Notes: generated by a model from the letters alone, not told the origin. 46,030 bases of DNA from Singulisphaera sp. GP187 (GCA_945905925.1 CAMDQN010000046.1:1-46030), one strand, 5' to 3'. Numbered from the stretch's first letter, positions 1-10,061 are shown. Numbers and translations are program-made.

Positions 1-92
1 CGGAGGGTGAACGCCTCGCGACTGCGGAGTCCGGCCCCGAGCGCCAGGCGCTCGGCGTCGGTCAGTTCTCGAACGAACAGAGGTGGTTTCAT
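1..92 (-). CDS. N-terminal fragment of a transposase-like protein (IS630 type suspected), cut by the window edge
   Basis: Read on the minus strand from an ATG at 92-90, the frame stays open to the window edge and encodes about 30 residues beginning MKPPLFVRELTDAERLAL. The short Leu/Thr-Asp-Ala-Glu-Arg segment followed by a Gly-Leu-Arg-Ser-Arg stretch resembles the start of the helix-turn-helix region of IS630-family transposases common in planctomycetes. The catalytic DDE part would lie outside the window. Family assignment is from recall of the N-terminal style only. No inverted terminal repeat could be verified in 93-180. Confidence 0.5.
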   Translation of the reverse strand, partial: MKPPLFVRELTDAERLALGAGLRSREAFTL

Positions 93-292
93 GACCCATT
101 ATTCGGGCCTATCACCCTTCGGACAAGTAACCGAATGAGACTCCACTAGCAGTCGACGTAAGATCGGGCAGGGGCAGAGGGGTGGGGCTTGCCCTGACTA
201 CGGGGCACGGGAACAGCAATCTTGCACGAATCCGCCGCTCGCGGGACTGCTCCCGCTACACTCTTCTGCACCCGCGCTATTGGAGATTCATC
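93..292. other. Intergenic region between transposase fragment and M14/S9 gene
   Basis: About 200 bases. It would hold the end of the suspected insertion sequence and the promoter of the peptidase gene. I see no clear promoter hexamers or repeats. A GGAGA Shine-Dalgarno-like stretch at 282-286 precedes the GTG at 293. Confidence 0.4.
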
Positions 293-3200
293 GTGTTTCG
301 CATTACCGCCGCACTTGTTGCGCTCGCCCTTCCCGCGTTCGCCTTCGCTCTACCACTACAAACGGTAGCGGAAAAGAGCAACTACAAGGCCACGTCCACT
401 GGCGCAGACGTGATCCAGTTCTGCGAAGCCGTCGCGAAGCGCGGCCCGGTCGCGCGGCTCGATCACTTCGGCACCTCCCACGAGGGGCGTAAGTTGCCAC
501 TGCTCGTGATCGCGAACCCGCCCGTCGCCACGCCCGAAGACGCGAAGAACTCCGGTAAACTCGTCGTCCTGGCATTCGCCAATATCCACGCCGGCGAGGT
601 CGATGGCAAGGAGGCACTTCTCGCATTCGCTCGCGACCTCACCGACCAGAAGAATCACCCGCTCCTCAAAGACCTCATCATCCTGCTCGTCCCGAACCTT
701 AACGCGGACGGGAATGAAAAAATCGACCCGAAACACCGGCCCGGCGACAACGGCCCGAGCAACGGCGCCGGCACACGAGCCAACGCGCAGGGACTCGATC
801 TCAACCGCGATTTCGTGAAACTCGAATCGCCCGAGGTTCGCGCGCTCGTGAAACTCGTGAACGCCTGGAACCCGGCACTGATCATCGACTGCCACACGAC
901 GAACGGCAGCAAGCACCGCTACGCGCTCACCTACGACGGCCCGCGTTACCCTTCGACCGACACCGACATCGCGAAGTGGGCCAACAACACACTGTTCCCG
1001 ATGGTCACGAAGAAAGTAAAAGCCGCGACCGGGTTCGACATCGCGCCCTACGGCAATTTCAACAAAGACCGCACGAAGTGGGAAACGTATGACGCTGCGC
1101 CGCGGTACGGCATCCAGTATTTCGCGCTGTGCGGGCGCGTCGCCGTGCTGAGCGAATCGTACAGCCACGCGCCGTTCCAGCAGCGCATCGAAGCAACGAG
1201 AGCGTTCGTGACGGAATGTTTTGAAGTCACCGCGGAGAAGAAGGCGGAACTGGCGAAACTCACGCAACCGGAGAAGACGACCCGCGTTGCACTGCGGACG
1301 CAGACGGACACGTTCCCCGAAAAGCTCGCGGTCCTCGGTTTCGAGGAGATCGAGAAAGACGGAAAGCGCGTCGCGACCGACAAGCGCAAGGAGTACACAC
1401 TCGACTTCGTGGGCCGCGTGGCACCGAAAGAAACCGCGGACGCACCCTTCGCGTATCTGGTTCCCGCGAGCGAAACGGCCGTGATCGAGAACCTTCAGCG
1501 GCACGGGATCGCGGTCGAGGAACTGCGCGAGGACATCAACCTGGAAGCCTCGGAGTTCCTGATCCAGAGTGTGGACGTGACGGAAGCCGGGTTCCCGAAG
1601 AAGCACCAGTTGACCGAAGTAACCGGACGGTGGAACGGACACACCCGGCTCATCGCGGCCGGCACGGTCGTGGTGAAGACCGCGCAACCGCTTGGCGCAC
1701 TGGCCGCGTACCTGCTCGAGCCGCGCAGCGAGGACGGGCTGACCGCGTGGGGTCTATTCGCCAACTCGCTCGCACCGGGCAAAGGCTTCCCCGTGCTGCG
1801 CCTCGTGAAACCGGTCGCGCTGGCACTCGGCGCGGCGCCCAAACTGCTCGAAGCGCGGCTCGCGAACCAGCCGGTCACGGAAGCGGTGTTGATGGGTCGC
1901 GGGGGCGCGTTCACGTTCGGCTTCGCGGGCACGCCGCTCACCACCGGCGCGTGGATCGATGCCGAACACTTCCTTCAGGTGAAGGAAGGCAAACTCCTCA
2001 AGGTGGAAGCGCGCACCGGCAAAGGCGAACCGTTCAGCGACCCAGAGAAGATCAAGAAGTCGCTCGCCGCGATCAAGGATTTAGACGCGACGGCGGTAGA
2101 TCGCATCGCGAAATCGACATCGTTCCGCACCAGCCCGGATCGCACCGCGTTCCTATTCGACATCGAGTTTGATATCGGCCTCGCGTACTTCGACGGCAGC
2201 CCCGGCGCGCGTCTGACGAAGAGCGTCGGCACGAAAGAGTACGTGACCTTCTCGCCGGACGGCAAACGGGTCGCGTTCGTGCGCGCCCGGAACCTGTTCG
2301 CGGTGAGCGTCGAGAAGCCGGGCGAGGAACACCAACTCACGACCGACGGCGGCGGCGACATCTTCAACGCGAAAGGCGACTGGGTGTACGAGGAGGAGAT
2401 CTTCAACCGCAACGGCAAGGCGTACTGGTGGTCGCCGGACGGCAAGCAGCTCGCGTTCCTGCGCTTCGACGATGCGCCGGTGCGGAAATTCAACCTCGTA
2501 GATCTTCAACCGGTCGCCGGGCGACTGGAAAGCTACGCGTACCCGAAGCCCGGCGACCCGAACCCTCTCGTGAAGATCGGCGTAGTATCCGCCGATGGCG
2601 GCAAACCGACGTTCCTCGACGTGGGCGAATACAAGCCCGAAGACACCGTCATCGCGCGTGTGGGTTGGGTCGCGGGGTCGAAGACGGTGTTCGCATTCGT
2701 GCAGAATCGCACACAGACGTGGCTCGACTTCGTGACGTGGGAAGCGCCCGACGCGAAACCGAAGAAGCTGTTCCGCGAGACGACGAAGGCGTGGGTGGAT
2801 GACCCCGGCGAACCGCACTTCCTCCCAGACGGCACTTTCCTATTCCTCAGCGAGCGATCCGGTTGGAAACACCTGTACCACTACGCGGCCGACGGGAAAC
2901 TGCTCAACCAAATCACGAAGGGCGAATGGGAATTTCGCGACGTGCTGCGCGTCGATGCGAAGGAAAAGACGGTGTACTTCAACGCGGGCTACACCATCGC
3001 AACCGGCACGGACATGTGCCGCGTCACGTTCGGCAAGGACACGGAACTGCTCACCGAGAAGGGCACCACGCACCGCGTCTCGCTCGCCCCAAAGGGCGGG
3101 TTGTTCGTAGACCGCTTCAGTGACGTGATGACCCCACAGCGCTCGAACCTCGTTGAAGTCGGTAAGGGGGTGGTGCGGAAACTCGACACGAACCCGGTGC

Positions 3201-3982
3201 GCGAGCGCGACGAGTTCAAGTTCGGGAAGTACGAGCGCGTGAAGATCACGCTGAAAGACGGGTTCGTGCTGGAAGGTGCGATCACGTACCCGCCGAACTT
3301 CGACAAGTCGAAGAAGTACCCGGTGTGGCTGTTCACATACGCGGGTCCGCACGCCCCGACGCTGCGCGACGAGTACGGCGGCGGGCGCGTCATGGAGCAA
3401 TCGCTCGCGACGAGTGGCATCATCGCGTTCCGCGTGGACCCGCGATCGGCGAGCGGCAAGGGCGCCCAGTCCGCGTGGACGTGTTACAAACAACTCGGCG
3501 TGCAAGAGCTAAAAGACCTGGAAGAAGCGGTCGCGTGGTTGGCGAAAAACCCGTACATCGACGCGTCGCGCGTGGGGATCAGCGGCCACAGTTACGGCGG
3601 GTTCATGGCGGCGTTCGCGCTGACGCACTCGAAGACCTTCAGCGCAGGTATCGCGTCTGGCCCGGTGACGGACTGGAAGCTGTACGACACGATCTACACC
3701 GAGCGATACATGCTGACGCCGAAGGAGAACCCCGAAGGCTACGCGAAAACGAGTTGCGTGGCCGCCGCGAAGAACCTCACCGGTAAGTTGCTGATCGTTC
3801 ACGGCATGATGGACGACAACGTTCACATGCAGAACAGCGTGCAACTCGCGGACGCACTACAGCGGTCGGGGAAGGACTTTGAGATGATGCTATACCCGCA
3901 GTCGCGTCACGGCATCGGCGGAGCACACTACCTGAAACTACAGTTGGAGTTCATCCGCCGCACGATGAGCGTACAGAAATAG
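293..3982 (+). CDS. Secreted M14 metallocarboxypeptidase / S9 prolyl-oligopeptidase fusion
   Basis: This 1229-residue exported protein joins two peptidases. The GTG at 293 is chosen because a hydrophobic signal peptide (about residues 1-20) follows it directly and GGAGA lies 6 bases upstream. An open frame extends back to 182 but has no leader character. The M14 zinc carboxypeptidase part (about 30-530) shows HAGE (H99, E102), DCH (H201) and the catalytic Glu in SESYSH (E288). A DPP-IV-like beta-propeller (about 540-970) and an S9 alpha/beta-hydrolase follow, with GHSYGG (S1100), HGMMDD (D1174) and SRHG (H1206). Both active sites look intact. The likely role is degradation of exogenous peptides in the periplasm. 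M14 and S9 enzymes are normally separate proteins, so the in-frame join is unusual. The TAG stop is the first triplet of a 108-bp repeat. Confidence 0.9.
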   Translation: MFRITAALVALALPAFAFALPLQTVAEKSNYKATSTGADVIQFCEAVAKRGPVARLDHFGTSHEGRKLPLLVIANPPVATPEDAKNSGKLVVLAFANIHAGEVDGKEALLAFARDLTDQKNHPLLKDLIILLVPNLNADGNEKIDPKHRPGDNGPSNGAGTRANAQGLDLNRDFVKLESPEVRALVKLVNAWNPALIIDCHTTNGSKHRYALTYDGPRYPSTDTDIAKWANNTLFPMVTKKVKAATGFDIAPYGNFNKDRTKWETYDAAPRYGIQYFALCGRVAVLSESYSHAPFQQRIEATRAFVTECFEVTAEKKAELAKLTQPEKTTRVALRTQTDTFPEKLAVLGFEEIEKDGKRVATDKRKEYTLDFVGRVAPKETADAPFAYLVPASETAVIENLQRHGIAVEELREDINLEASEFLIQSVDVTEAGFPKKHQLTEVTGRWNGHTRLIAAGTVVVKTAQPLGALAAYLLEPRSEDGLTAWGLFANSLAPGKGFPVLRLVKPVALALGAAPKLLEARLANQPVTEAVLMGRGGAFTFGFAGTPLTTGAWIDAEHFLQVKEGKLLKVEARTGKGEPFSDPEKIKKSLAAIKDLDATAVDRIAKSTSFRTSPDRTAFLFDIEFDIGLAYFDGSPGARLTKSVGTKEYVTFSPDGKRVAFVRARNLFAVSVEKPGEEHQLTTDGGGDIFNAKGDWVYEEEIFNRNGKAYWWSPDGKQLAFLRFDDAPVRKFNLVDLQPVAGRLESYAYPKPGDPNPLVKIGVVSADGGKPTFLDVGEYKPEDTVIARVGWVAGSKTVFAFVQNRTQTWLDFVTWEAPDAKPKKLFRETTKAWVDDPGEPHFLPDGTFLFLSERSGWKHLYHYAADGKLLNQITKGEWEFRDVLRVDAKEKTVYFNAGYTIATGTDMCRVTFGKDTELLTEKGTTHRVSLAPKGGLFVDRFSDVMTPQRSNLVEVGKGVVRKLDTNPVRERDEFKFGKYERVKITLKDGFVLEGAITYPPNFDKSKKYPVWLFTYAGPHAPTLRDEYGGGRVMEQSLATSGIIAFRVDPRSASGKGAQSAWTCYKQLGVQELKDLEEAVAWLAKNPYIDASRVGISGHSYGGFMAAFALTHSKTFSAGIASGPVTDWKLYDTIYTERYMLTPKENPEGYAKTSCVAAAKNLTGKLLIVHGMMDDNVHMQNSVQLADALQRSGKDFEMMLYPQSRHGIGGAHYLKLQLEFIRRTMSVQK

Positions 3983-4087
3983 GTGCCGCTTGCCGAGCGA
4001 CACGCGATAGCCCGCGTTCATGTGTTGCGGACGCTCGCCAAGCGAATCGAGTCGTGCAACCGTGCCGTTCGACAAGCGGCACCTACC
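3980..4087 (+). repeat. 108-bp palindromic element, copy A
   Basis: The element starts TAGGTGCCGCTTG and ends CAAGCGGCACCTACC, so its ends are inverted repeats carrying TA. A second 108-bp copy lies on the other strand at 28028-28135, roughly 80% identical by eye. The first three bases are the stop codon of the preceding peptidase gene. The element separates this gene from ychF, and its translation would give a false N-terminal extension to YchF. It resembles a non-autonomous MITE with a TA target. Confidence 0.85.
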
Positions 4088-4156
4088 AAGCGTACTCCGC
4101 GAACGATAAATAGAAGGTTTCGTCTTCTGTTTCGCCACTCGCGGGGAATCATCCAG

Positions 4157-5260
4157 ATGGGTTTCGAGTGCGGTATCGTCGGGCTGCCGAACGTCGGGAA
4201 ATCGACCCTCTTCAACGCGCTGCTTTCGACCATGCAGGCCGAAGCTGCGAATTATCCGTTCTGCACAATCGAGCCAAACGTCGGGCGCGTCGCGGTGCCG
4301 GACGAGCGGCTCCCGCAGCTCGCGAAGATCGCGGGTTCGGCGAAGCAAATCCCGACGCAACTCGAATTCGTGGACATCGCGGGGCTTGTTCGCGGAGCCA
4401 GCAAGGGCGAAGGCAAGGGTAACGAGTTCCTGTCGCACATCCGCACCGTCGATGCCATCCTCTACGTGCTGCGGTGTTTTGAGGACACGGACATCGTCCA
4501 CGTCGAAGGCTCCATCGACCCACTACGCGACGCGGAGGTGATTGAAACGGAGTTGATGCTCGCGGACCTCGACAGTTTGGAGAAGCGCCTTCCGACCGCG
4601 CAGAAGAAGGCGAAAGGCGGGGACAAGACCGCGGCCGAGCAAGTCGGGATCATGGAACGCGTCCTGAAGGTGCTGCAAGACGGCAAGCCCGCGAGTGCGA
4701 TCAGCCCGCGCGACAAGGCCGACCGCAAAGCGCTCGACGCGATTCAACTGCTCACGTCGAAGCCGGTGATGTTCGTGTGCAACGTGGACGAGGGCAGCGC
4801 CGCGACCGGCAACTCTCTTTCGGCGAAGGTGATTGCAATGGCCGCGGCCCGCGGCGCGCCGTGCGTGGTCGTCTCCGCGAAGATCGAGGCGGAGATTTCC
4901 GTTCTGCCAAGCGAAGACGAAAAACGCGAGTTCCTCGCGGGGTTGGGCTTGGCGGAAACGGGTTTAGCTAAGGTCGTGAAAGCCGGTTACCGGTTGCTCG
5001 ACTTGATCACGTATTTCACGCTGGGGCCGAAGGAAGCGCGTGCGTGGACGATTGTGTCCGGGATGCTGGCACCGCAAGCGGCGGGCGTAATTCACAGCGA
5101 CTTCGAGGCCGGTTTCATCCGCGCCGAAACGGTGAGTTACGCGGACTACGTGCAGCACAGCGGCGAGCCGGGCGCGAAGAAGGCCGGCCGCTTCCGGCTC
5201 GAAGGCAAGGAGTACGCGGTGCAGGACGGCGACGTGCTGCACTTCCGCTTCGGCCCGTGA
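4157..5260 (+). CDS. ychF: Ribosome-binding ATPase YchF (Obg-family)
   Basis: A 367-residue protein of the usual YchF length. The P-loop GLPNVGKS is at residues 9-16, and a DIAGLVRGASKGEG switch segment follows. The nucleotide-specificity position reads CNVDEG rather than NKxD, as expected for YchF, which prefers ATP over GTP. A TGS domain ends the protein with the typical AVQDGDVLHFRF tail. The family binds the 70S ribosome and is linked to translation and stress control. The ATG at 4157 starts the conserved MGFECGIVG; upstream in-frame codons run through the 108-bp repeat and are rejected. Confidence 0.96.
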   Translation: MGFECGIVGLPNVGKSTLFNALLSTMQAEAANYPFCTIEPNVGRVAVPDERLPQLAKIAGSAKQIPTQLEFVDIAGLVRGASKGEGKGNEFLSHIRTVDAILYVLRCFEDTDIVHVEGSIDPLRDAEVIETELMLADLDSLEKRLPTAQKKAKGGDKTAAEQVGIMERVLKVLQDGKPASAISPRDKADRKALDAIQLLTSKPVMFVCNVDEGSAATGNSLSAKVIAMAAARGAPCVVVSAKIEAEISVLPSEDEKREFLAGLGLAETGLAKVVKAGYRLLDLITYFTLGPKEARAWTIVSGMLAPQAAGVIHSDFEAGFIRAETVSYADYVQHSGEPGAKKAGRFRLEGKEYAVQDGDVLHFRFGP

Positions 5261-5342
5261 CGCGGGCGAACCGTTGACGTCATCGAGGAATCAAGTTAGG
5301 ATCGCTGATTGAGTATCCCTTGTTGTGCCGACCGGCATAAAC

Positions 5343-5867
5343 ATGAGTTCGGCCGCAGAGGGCGTATTGGTGGACGAGAACGAGAAGTTGTCGATGGACG
5401 ATGTTTTCGCGCTTGCGTTCGCTGGGCAAGCTCCCGGTATTAGTAAGCGGCACGTTGAGATGAAGACGCCGTCGGGCCGGACGTTCCGGTATGAACTGTC
5501 CGAGTTCCCGATTAGTTCCAGCGTCACGCCGGAAGGGGCACTCACGCAGGCCAAGCGCATCTTCCGTGAGAAGTACCGCTACTGCGAGTGGGACCGAAAC
5601 CACCCCGAGGTCAATGTCGAGCAGGAGATGCTCACCAAGATCGTGAATTTCATTCTTTCGGAAGCTCAATCGATCCGCCGCGCTGAGGCGAAAAAGCCAA
5701 AGGTCTATGCGTGTTGGGGAGTCTTCCTCAACGGCAATCTTGTCGCGGAGTTCCCGTTTGCCGCCCGTACCGATGCAGAACTGCGACTGAGCGACCTGCT
5801 TGTCCAGCATCCAGGCCAGTGTTACATCAGCCTAGTTAAGCGCACTGGTTCGGCACCAAAGGCCTAA
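5343..5867 (+). CDS. Uncharacterised 174-residue protein
   Basis: I do not recognise this protein. It is hydrophilic, has no signal peptide or membrane segment, and contains a SGRTFRYELSEFPIS stretch, a Tyr/Trp-rich patch (YRYCEWDRNHPEV) and a C-terminal half with mixed alpha/beta character. The ATG at 5343 is taken as the start; a GTG at 5325 in the same frame is an alternative, and neither has a convincing ribosome site. It lies 82 bases after ychF on the same strand. Base composition is slightly less GC-rich than in neighbouring genes. No function is proposed. Confidence 0.7.
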   Translation: MSSAAEGVLVDENEKLSMDDVFALAFAGQAPGISKRHVEMKTPSGRTFRYELSEFPISSSVTPEGALTQAKRIFREKYRYCEWDRNHPEVNVEQEMLTKIVNFILSEAQSIRRAEAKKPKVYACWGVFLNGNLVAEFPFAARTDAELRLSDLLVQHPGQCYISLVKRTGSAPKA

Positions 5868-5974
5868 CGCGGCGCTGCCGCTGACCGAAGCAAATCGCGT
5901 GGTTGGTGCCTACAGTTGCTCGTGCCCGAGCCATTTTCTCTTGTCCCGGTTCGGTGACGGGTTACAGTGGCATT

Positions 5975-6193
5975 ATGATCCTCATTCGCTTTCCCAATAC
6001 CGCTGCGAAGCGGTCGGCACTCGCCCGACTCGCGGGGCGATTCAGTTTCAAGAGTTGGGCGAACGGTGACATGCTCGTGCCCGAAGACGCCCTCGCGTTC
6101 CTGGCCGTCGAAGGCGTCCCGTTCACCGTCGAGAGGCCGGCCACCTATGAGAATGGTTCGGCGTTTCGAGGTACTGCTCCCGCTCCGGTTTAA
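5975..6193 (+). CDS. Small hypothetical protein, 72 residues
   Basis: Starts MILIRFPNTAAKRSALARLA and contains GRFSFKSWANGDMLVPEDALAFLAVEG. Amphipathic helices and codon use look like a genuine small soluble protein. The style is familiar from planctomycete small ORFs, but no domain can be named. The frame is open further upstream to 5903, with no start signal better than the ATG at 5975. No strong ribosome site is visible, so the call is moderate. Confidence 0.55.
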   Translation: MILIRFPNTAAKRSALARLAGRFSFKSWANGDMLVPEDALAFLAVEGVPFTVERPATYENGSAFRGTAPAPV

Positions 6194-6226
6194 CGACGGC
6201 ACTCGGCCCCAGCCATCAACTCAGTG

Positions 6227-6475
6227 TCAGTTTTTGGTGTTCCTTCCAATCACGAAGCCGAACACGAGCGTGACGACCGGCAGGATGAGTTGCCACACTT
6301 CCAAAAGCAAGTCGGGAAGCGCGAGCGACGCGAGCAACCCAACACCAAACGCAAGGATGATTGCCGCACCCGCAAGGTTGTTCGGCGCATTCTCTGGCGA
6401 GCCGAAGATGCGGCGGTAGAGGGTTGGCCGGACACTTCCAGAGTCATTCGGTGGTTCGCATCGCATTGGGAGCAT
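6227..6475 (-). CDS. Small membrane protein with two predicted transmembrane helices
   Basis: 82 residues: a hydrophilic N-terminal 30 residues, then two hydrophobic segments (about 34-53 and 57-77) separated by a short acidic turn, and an RNTKN tail. It lies 27 bases downstream of the DUF1501 gene on the same strand and could be co-transcribed with it. The start is uncertain because the first 30 residues have no recognisable feature. Function unknown. Confidence 0.5.
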   Translation of the reverse strand: MLPMRCEPPNDSGSVRPTLYRRIFGSPENAPNNLAGAAIILAFGVGLLASLALPDLLLEVWQLILPVVTLVFGFVIGRNTKN

Positions 6476-6502
6476 CCCCGCGCATGATGGGCGACTTCGC
6501 TT

Positions 6503-7930
6503 TCACTCCAGCGCCTTCTCCACCACAAAGCCGCCGACATCGGTGAGGCGCTCGTCGCGCCCGCTGTGGCGGTACGTCAGCTTCTCGTGATCCAACCCCA
6601 ACAGGTGAAGGATCGTCGCGTGGAAGTCGTTCGGGCCGACCGGATCGTCTACGGTCTTCAGCCCGAACTCGTCCGTCGAGCCGACCACGGTTCCGCCCTT
6701 CGCCCCACCACCAGCCATCCACATCGTGTAGCCGTGCGGGTTGTGGTCGCGACCTTTCCCGCCCTGGCTGTTCGGCGTACGACCGAACTCGCTGCACCAC
6801 ACCACCAGCGTGTCCTTCAACATCCCGCGTTGCTTCAAATCCTTCAGCAGCGCCGCGATCGGCTTGTCCACATGCCCGCACATCTTCTCGTGGTTCGTGT
6901 TGATGTTGTCGTGCGCGTCCCACTGCGTCACCAGCGGACCGCCGCCCGAGTACACGGTCACGAACCGCACCCCGCGTTCAACCAATCGACGCGCGAGGAG
7001 TAACCGCGTGCCGAAGTCCGCGGTCGCCTTGTCGTCGAGGCCGTAAGCCTTCTTCGTAGATTCGGTTTCCTTCGCGAGATCGACCGCGTCAGGCGCGTGC
7101 TTCTGCATCTTGAACGCGAGTTCGTAACTCGATGCACGCGCCTCCAACTCCGCGTCGCCTATCGACTGCGCCGCGTTCAGTTTCTGCACGAGGTCGAACG
7201 CCCGCTTGTTTTGCTCCTCGCTCGTATCGGGTGGCGGCTTCAAGTTGATGATGGGATTCGGTCCGCGACGCAACAGTGTGCCCTGGTACACCGGCGGCAG
7301 AAACGCGCCCGACCAGCACGGCGCGCCGCCTTCGGGCACGCCCTCTGGTTGCGGCATCACGCAGTACGCTGGGAGGTTCTCGGAAACGCTTCCAAGTCCG
7401 TAGGTGACCCAACTGCCGAGGCTCGGCCACCCCATCTGCGTGCGCCCGCTGTGCAGTTCGTACATCGCGGGGGCGTGAACGGTATTGCTGCACCAGCAGG
7501 CACGCAGGAAGCAAATGTCATCGGCACACGTCGCGAGATTCGGCATGAGGTCGCTAATCTCAATCCCGCTGTTGCCGTGTTTCGCGAACTTCCGAGTACT
7601 CGGAAGAATGACTTCGTTGCCGGTGGTGAACTGACTCTTGGGCCGGCCGGTTGATTCCGGGAGCGGCTTTCCGGCCCATTTCACGAGTCCCGGCTTCGGA
7701 TCGAAAAGATCCATCTGCGACGGCCCGCCGACCATGAACATGAAGATGACGCGCTTGGCCTTCGGCGCGAAGTGCGGCTTCTTCTCCGCGAGCGGGTTCG
7801 ACGACAAGCCCGAAGCGCGAGCAAGGGTCTCTTGACTGTGCAAGTAGTTAAGCGCGATGCCGCCAAGCCCGCCGCCGGAGCGGAACAAGAACTCGCGACG
7901 CGATTGTGCGAATGGGAAGTGCGTGTTCAT
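6503..7930 (-). CDS. DUF1501 family exported protein (alkaline-phosphatase-like fold)
   Basis: 475 residues from the ATG at 7930. The N-terminus has a Tat-type leader with [12 protein letters not shown], then typical DUF1501 signatures: [72 protein letters not shown] (cited in parts) and a C-terminal [14 protein letters not shown]. Planctomycetes encode many of these beside DUF1549/DUF1553 cytochrome-like genes. Here no partner gene is adjacent, which is worth noting. The biochemical role is not established; the fold suggests hydrolysis of phosphate or sulfate esters. It is divergent from the protease gene at 8003, with a 72-base shared upstream region. Confidence 0.93.
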   Translation of the reverse strand: MNTHFPFAQSRREFLFRSGGGLGGIALNYLHSQETLARASGLSSNPLAEKKPHFAPKAKRVIFMFMVGGPSQMDLFDPKPGLVKWAGKPLPESTGRPKSQFTTGNEVILPSTRKFAKHGNSGIEISDLMPNLATCADDICFLRACWCSNTVHAPAMYELHSGRTQMGWPSLGSWVTYGLGSVSENLPAYCVMPQPEGVPEGGAPCWSGAFLPPVYQGTLLRRGPNPIINLKPPPDTSEEQNKRAFDLVQKLNAAQSIGDAELEARASSYELAFKMQKHAPDAVDLAKETESTKKAYGLDDKATADFGTRLLLARRLVERGVRFVTVYSGGGPLVTQWDAHDNINTNHEKMCGHVDKPIAALLKDLKQRGMLKDTLVVWCSEFGRTPNSQGGKGRDHNPHGYTMWMAGGGAKGGTVVGSTDEFGLKTVDDPVGPNDFHATILHLLGLDHEKLTYRHSGRDERLTDVGGFVVEKALE

Positions 7931-8002
7931 GATGCCTAGCGTACTCGTGAGTCCGAGACGGTGCAAGCAGACGCGACGCCGCCGATCAGGTAAACTGAAG
8001 GC

Positions 8003-10054
8003 ATGTTTCTCGCCATCACTCTTGCTCTCGTCGCCGCGCCCACCGACGTTCCGCTAACCTCGTGCGCGTGGGTCCGTGCTGAGAACGACGGGGCCGGTAG
8101 CGGGTTCGTCGTCGATGCCGAGAAGCGGTTGCTCGTCACCTGCCGGCACGTCGTCGCGGACCGCAAGAAGGTCGATGTCTTCCTTCCCTGGATGCGCGAT
8201 GGCGAACTCGTAACCGATCGGCGCGAGTACTTGCGCAACCGCGAGCAACTCCGCGAACGCGGGTTACTCGTGATTGGCACGGTCTTGAAGTCTAGCGACG
8301 AACTCGATCTCGCGCTCGTGGAACTCGACTCACTTCCCGTCGGTACGAAAGCGGTTACCTTCACGGCGCGAGTGCCGCAACCTGGCGATCCGCTTCGCAT
8401 CGTGGGCAACCGGCTCGACCTCGACACCGTGTGGAACGTGACCGTCGGCCCGTTGCGCACGAGCGGGAGGCTCACTGAAGGCTACTTCTGGCGCGGGAAG
8501 AAACTCGCCCTCGGAGCACACACACTGATCGCGCAGTTTCCCACGGAAGAAGGCGATTCCGGTGGCCCGGTGTTCGACGCGCGCGGCGCGGTGGTGGGCA
8601 TGGACTGCGCGCTGCGCCGAAATTGCCCGCTCGCGGCCGTCGTCATATCCGCGGACGATGTCAAGCGATTTGTGAACGCGAAGGATGTTCCCGCGAAGAA
8701 GCAAGAACCCGCGCCCCTCGCGGACGCGATCATCCGCGCAACGGTGTGGGTGAAGCCCACCGCGACTGATGTACACATTGCGGGCGTGCTGATCGAAGCG
8801 AACCTGGTGCTCACCTGTGCCCGCGGGCTGACGACTTCCGATCGTGTGGGCATCGCCATTCCGTTGCGCGACGGCGACCGCTGGGTGAGTGAGCGCGACG
8901 CCTACCGCGACCCGCTCGCGCTGCACCTCCGCGGCGCCTGGCGCACAGGCACCGTACTCGCGCGCGACACCACACGCGACCTCGCGCTGATTCAACTCGA
9001 TTCCGGCTTCGAACAGATGAAGCCGCTGACGATCGCGGCCGATGTTCCGAACGCGGGCGACGCGCTACACACGCTGAGTCACCCCGCCGGGCTAGAGTTC
9101 GCGTGGGTGTACGCGAGCGGCTCCGTGCGGCAGCGCGGACGCGTGGCGCTCGACGCGGGTGAGAAGGCACCACGCGTCGCAGCGTTCGTGTGTCAACTTC
9201 CCGCGCAAGCCGGTTCGCCCGGCGGACCACTCGTCAACGCGAAGGGCGAACTGGTCGGCGTGCTGTCTTCGCGTGAAGGCGCGCAACTCGTGGGTTACTC
9301 CGCGACCACCGATGAGATTCGCACGTTTCTGGATGTCGCACTCCGCGACCGGCCGGCGCGCTCGCTCGCGGGACTGATCGCGCGCGTCGAAGCCGTTCCC
9401 AGACAGCAAGCGGTAATGCTGGCTCGCACACTCGCGAAGCGCGCGGAGGAACACCGCGCCGCGGGCCGGTTCGCGGAAGCGAAGCGCGACTGTGACAACG
9501 CGTTGTCACTCGACCCGGGCTGTGCGGAAGCGCGTTGGTGCCGGGCGCTCATGCTCGAACCGGAACTGGCGCTCGCGGAGCTCGACGCGGCGGTTGAGAA
9601 GGCACCGTTTTACCGAGACACGCTCGTGCTGCGGGCGTCACTCGCGACCGCCGCGAAGGACTACCGCAAGTCGCGCGGTGACGCCGATCGCGTGCTCGAT
9701 GTGTTCCCTGCGGACGCGGACGCGAGAGAGCAGTTGGCACACGCACTACTCGGTCTGGGCGACGACGCGAAGGCCGCGACTGCACTCGGCGATCTAGTCC
9801 GCGCCAACCCACTGCGTATGAAGTCCGTCGCGGGCGTGATGCTTTCGCACGCGGACGCTCTGGAACAGAAGTTCCCCGATGCGCCCGGCATCGTAGCGGG
9901 TTGGCTCGTGAAGGCGCTCGCGGGTGTTGAGAAGGGGACGCGCGACCCGAAGTCGAAGGCCGCAGTCGCGGAGTTACTCAAGGTCGCCAGCACCGCGAAG
10001 AACGATGCCGAACGCTTGAAGTTGTTGCGTGTCGGCGTAAAGAGCTTGAGGTAA
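8003..10054 (+). CDS. Tandem trypsin-like protein (second domain degenerate) with C-terminal TPR repeats
   Basis: 683 residues with a short hydrophobic leader (about 1-13). Domain one (about 20-225) has a full S1C-type triad: H49 in TCRHVVAD, D102 in [11 protein letters not shown]186 in GDSGGP. Domain two (about 240-445) repeats the fold, but the His position is Arg (TCARGL, R274) and the Ser position is Pro (SPGGP, P406); only D326 remains. It is probably a substrate- or ligand-binding pseudoprotease. TPR-like repeats fill about 470-640. The product is likely periplasmic or membrane-associated. It is followed after only 7 bases by the flavoprotein oxidase gene, suggesting one transcript. Confidence 0.88.
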   Translation: MFLAITLALVAAPTDVPLTSCAWVRAENDGAGSGFVVDAEKRLLVTCRHVVADRKKVDVFLPWMRDGELVTDRREYLRNREQLRERGLLVIGTVLKSSDELDLALVELDSLPVGTKAVTFTARVPQPGDPLRIVGNRLDLDTVWNVTVGPLRTSGRLTEGYFWRGKKLALGAHTLIAQFPTEEGDSGGPVFDARGAVVGMDCALRRNCPLAAVVISADDVKRFVNAKDVPAKKQEPAPLADAIIRATVWVKPTATDVHIAGVLIEANLVLTCARGLTTSDRVGIAIPLRDGDRWVSERDAYRDPLALHLRGAWRTGTVLARDTTRDLALIQLDSGFEQMKPLTIAADVPNAGDALHTLSHPAGLEFAWVYASGSVRQRGRVALDAGEKAPRVAAFVCQLPAQAGSPGGPLVNAKGELVGVLSSREGAQLVGYSATTDEIRTFLDVALRDRPARSLAGLIARVEAVPRQQAVMLARTLAKRAEEHRAAGRFAEAKRDCDNALSLDPGCAEARWCRALMLEPELALAELDAAVEKAPFYRDTLVLRASLATAAKDYRKSRGDADRVLDVFPADADAREQLAHALLGLGDDAKAATALGDLVRANPLRMKSVAGVMLSHADALEQKFPDAPGIVAGWLVKALAGVEKGTRDPKSKAAVAELLKVASTAKNDAERLKLLRVGVKSLR

Positions 10055-10061
10055 CGATCTG

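Noticed and set aside
356-1687. 443-codon minus-strand open frame opposite the M14 domain
   Set aside because: Arg/Val-rich shadow of the M14 coding strand without domain features.
3983-4156. N-terminal extension of YchF
   Set aside because: It translates the 108-bp repeat; the same peptide appears before the PQQ gene from copy B. YchF proteins start at MGFECGIVG.
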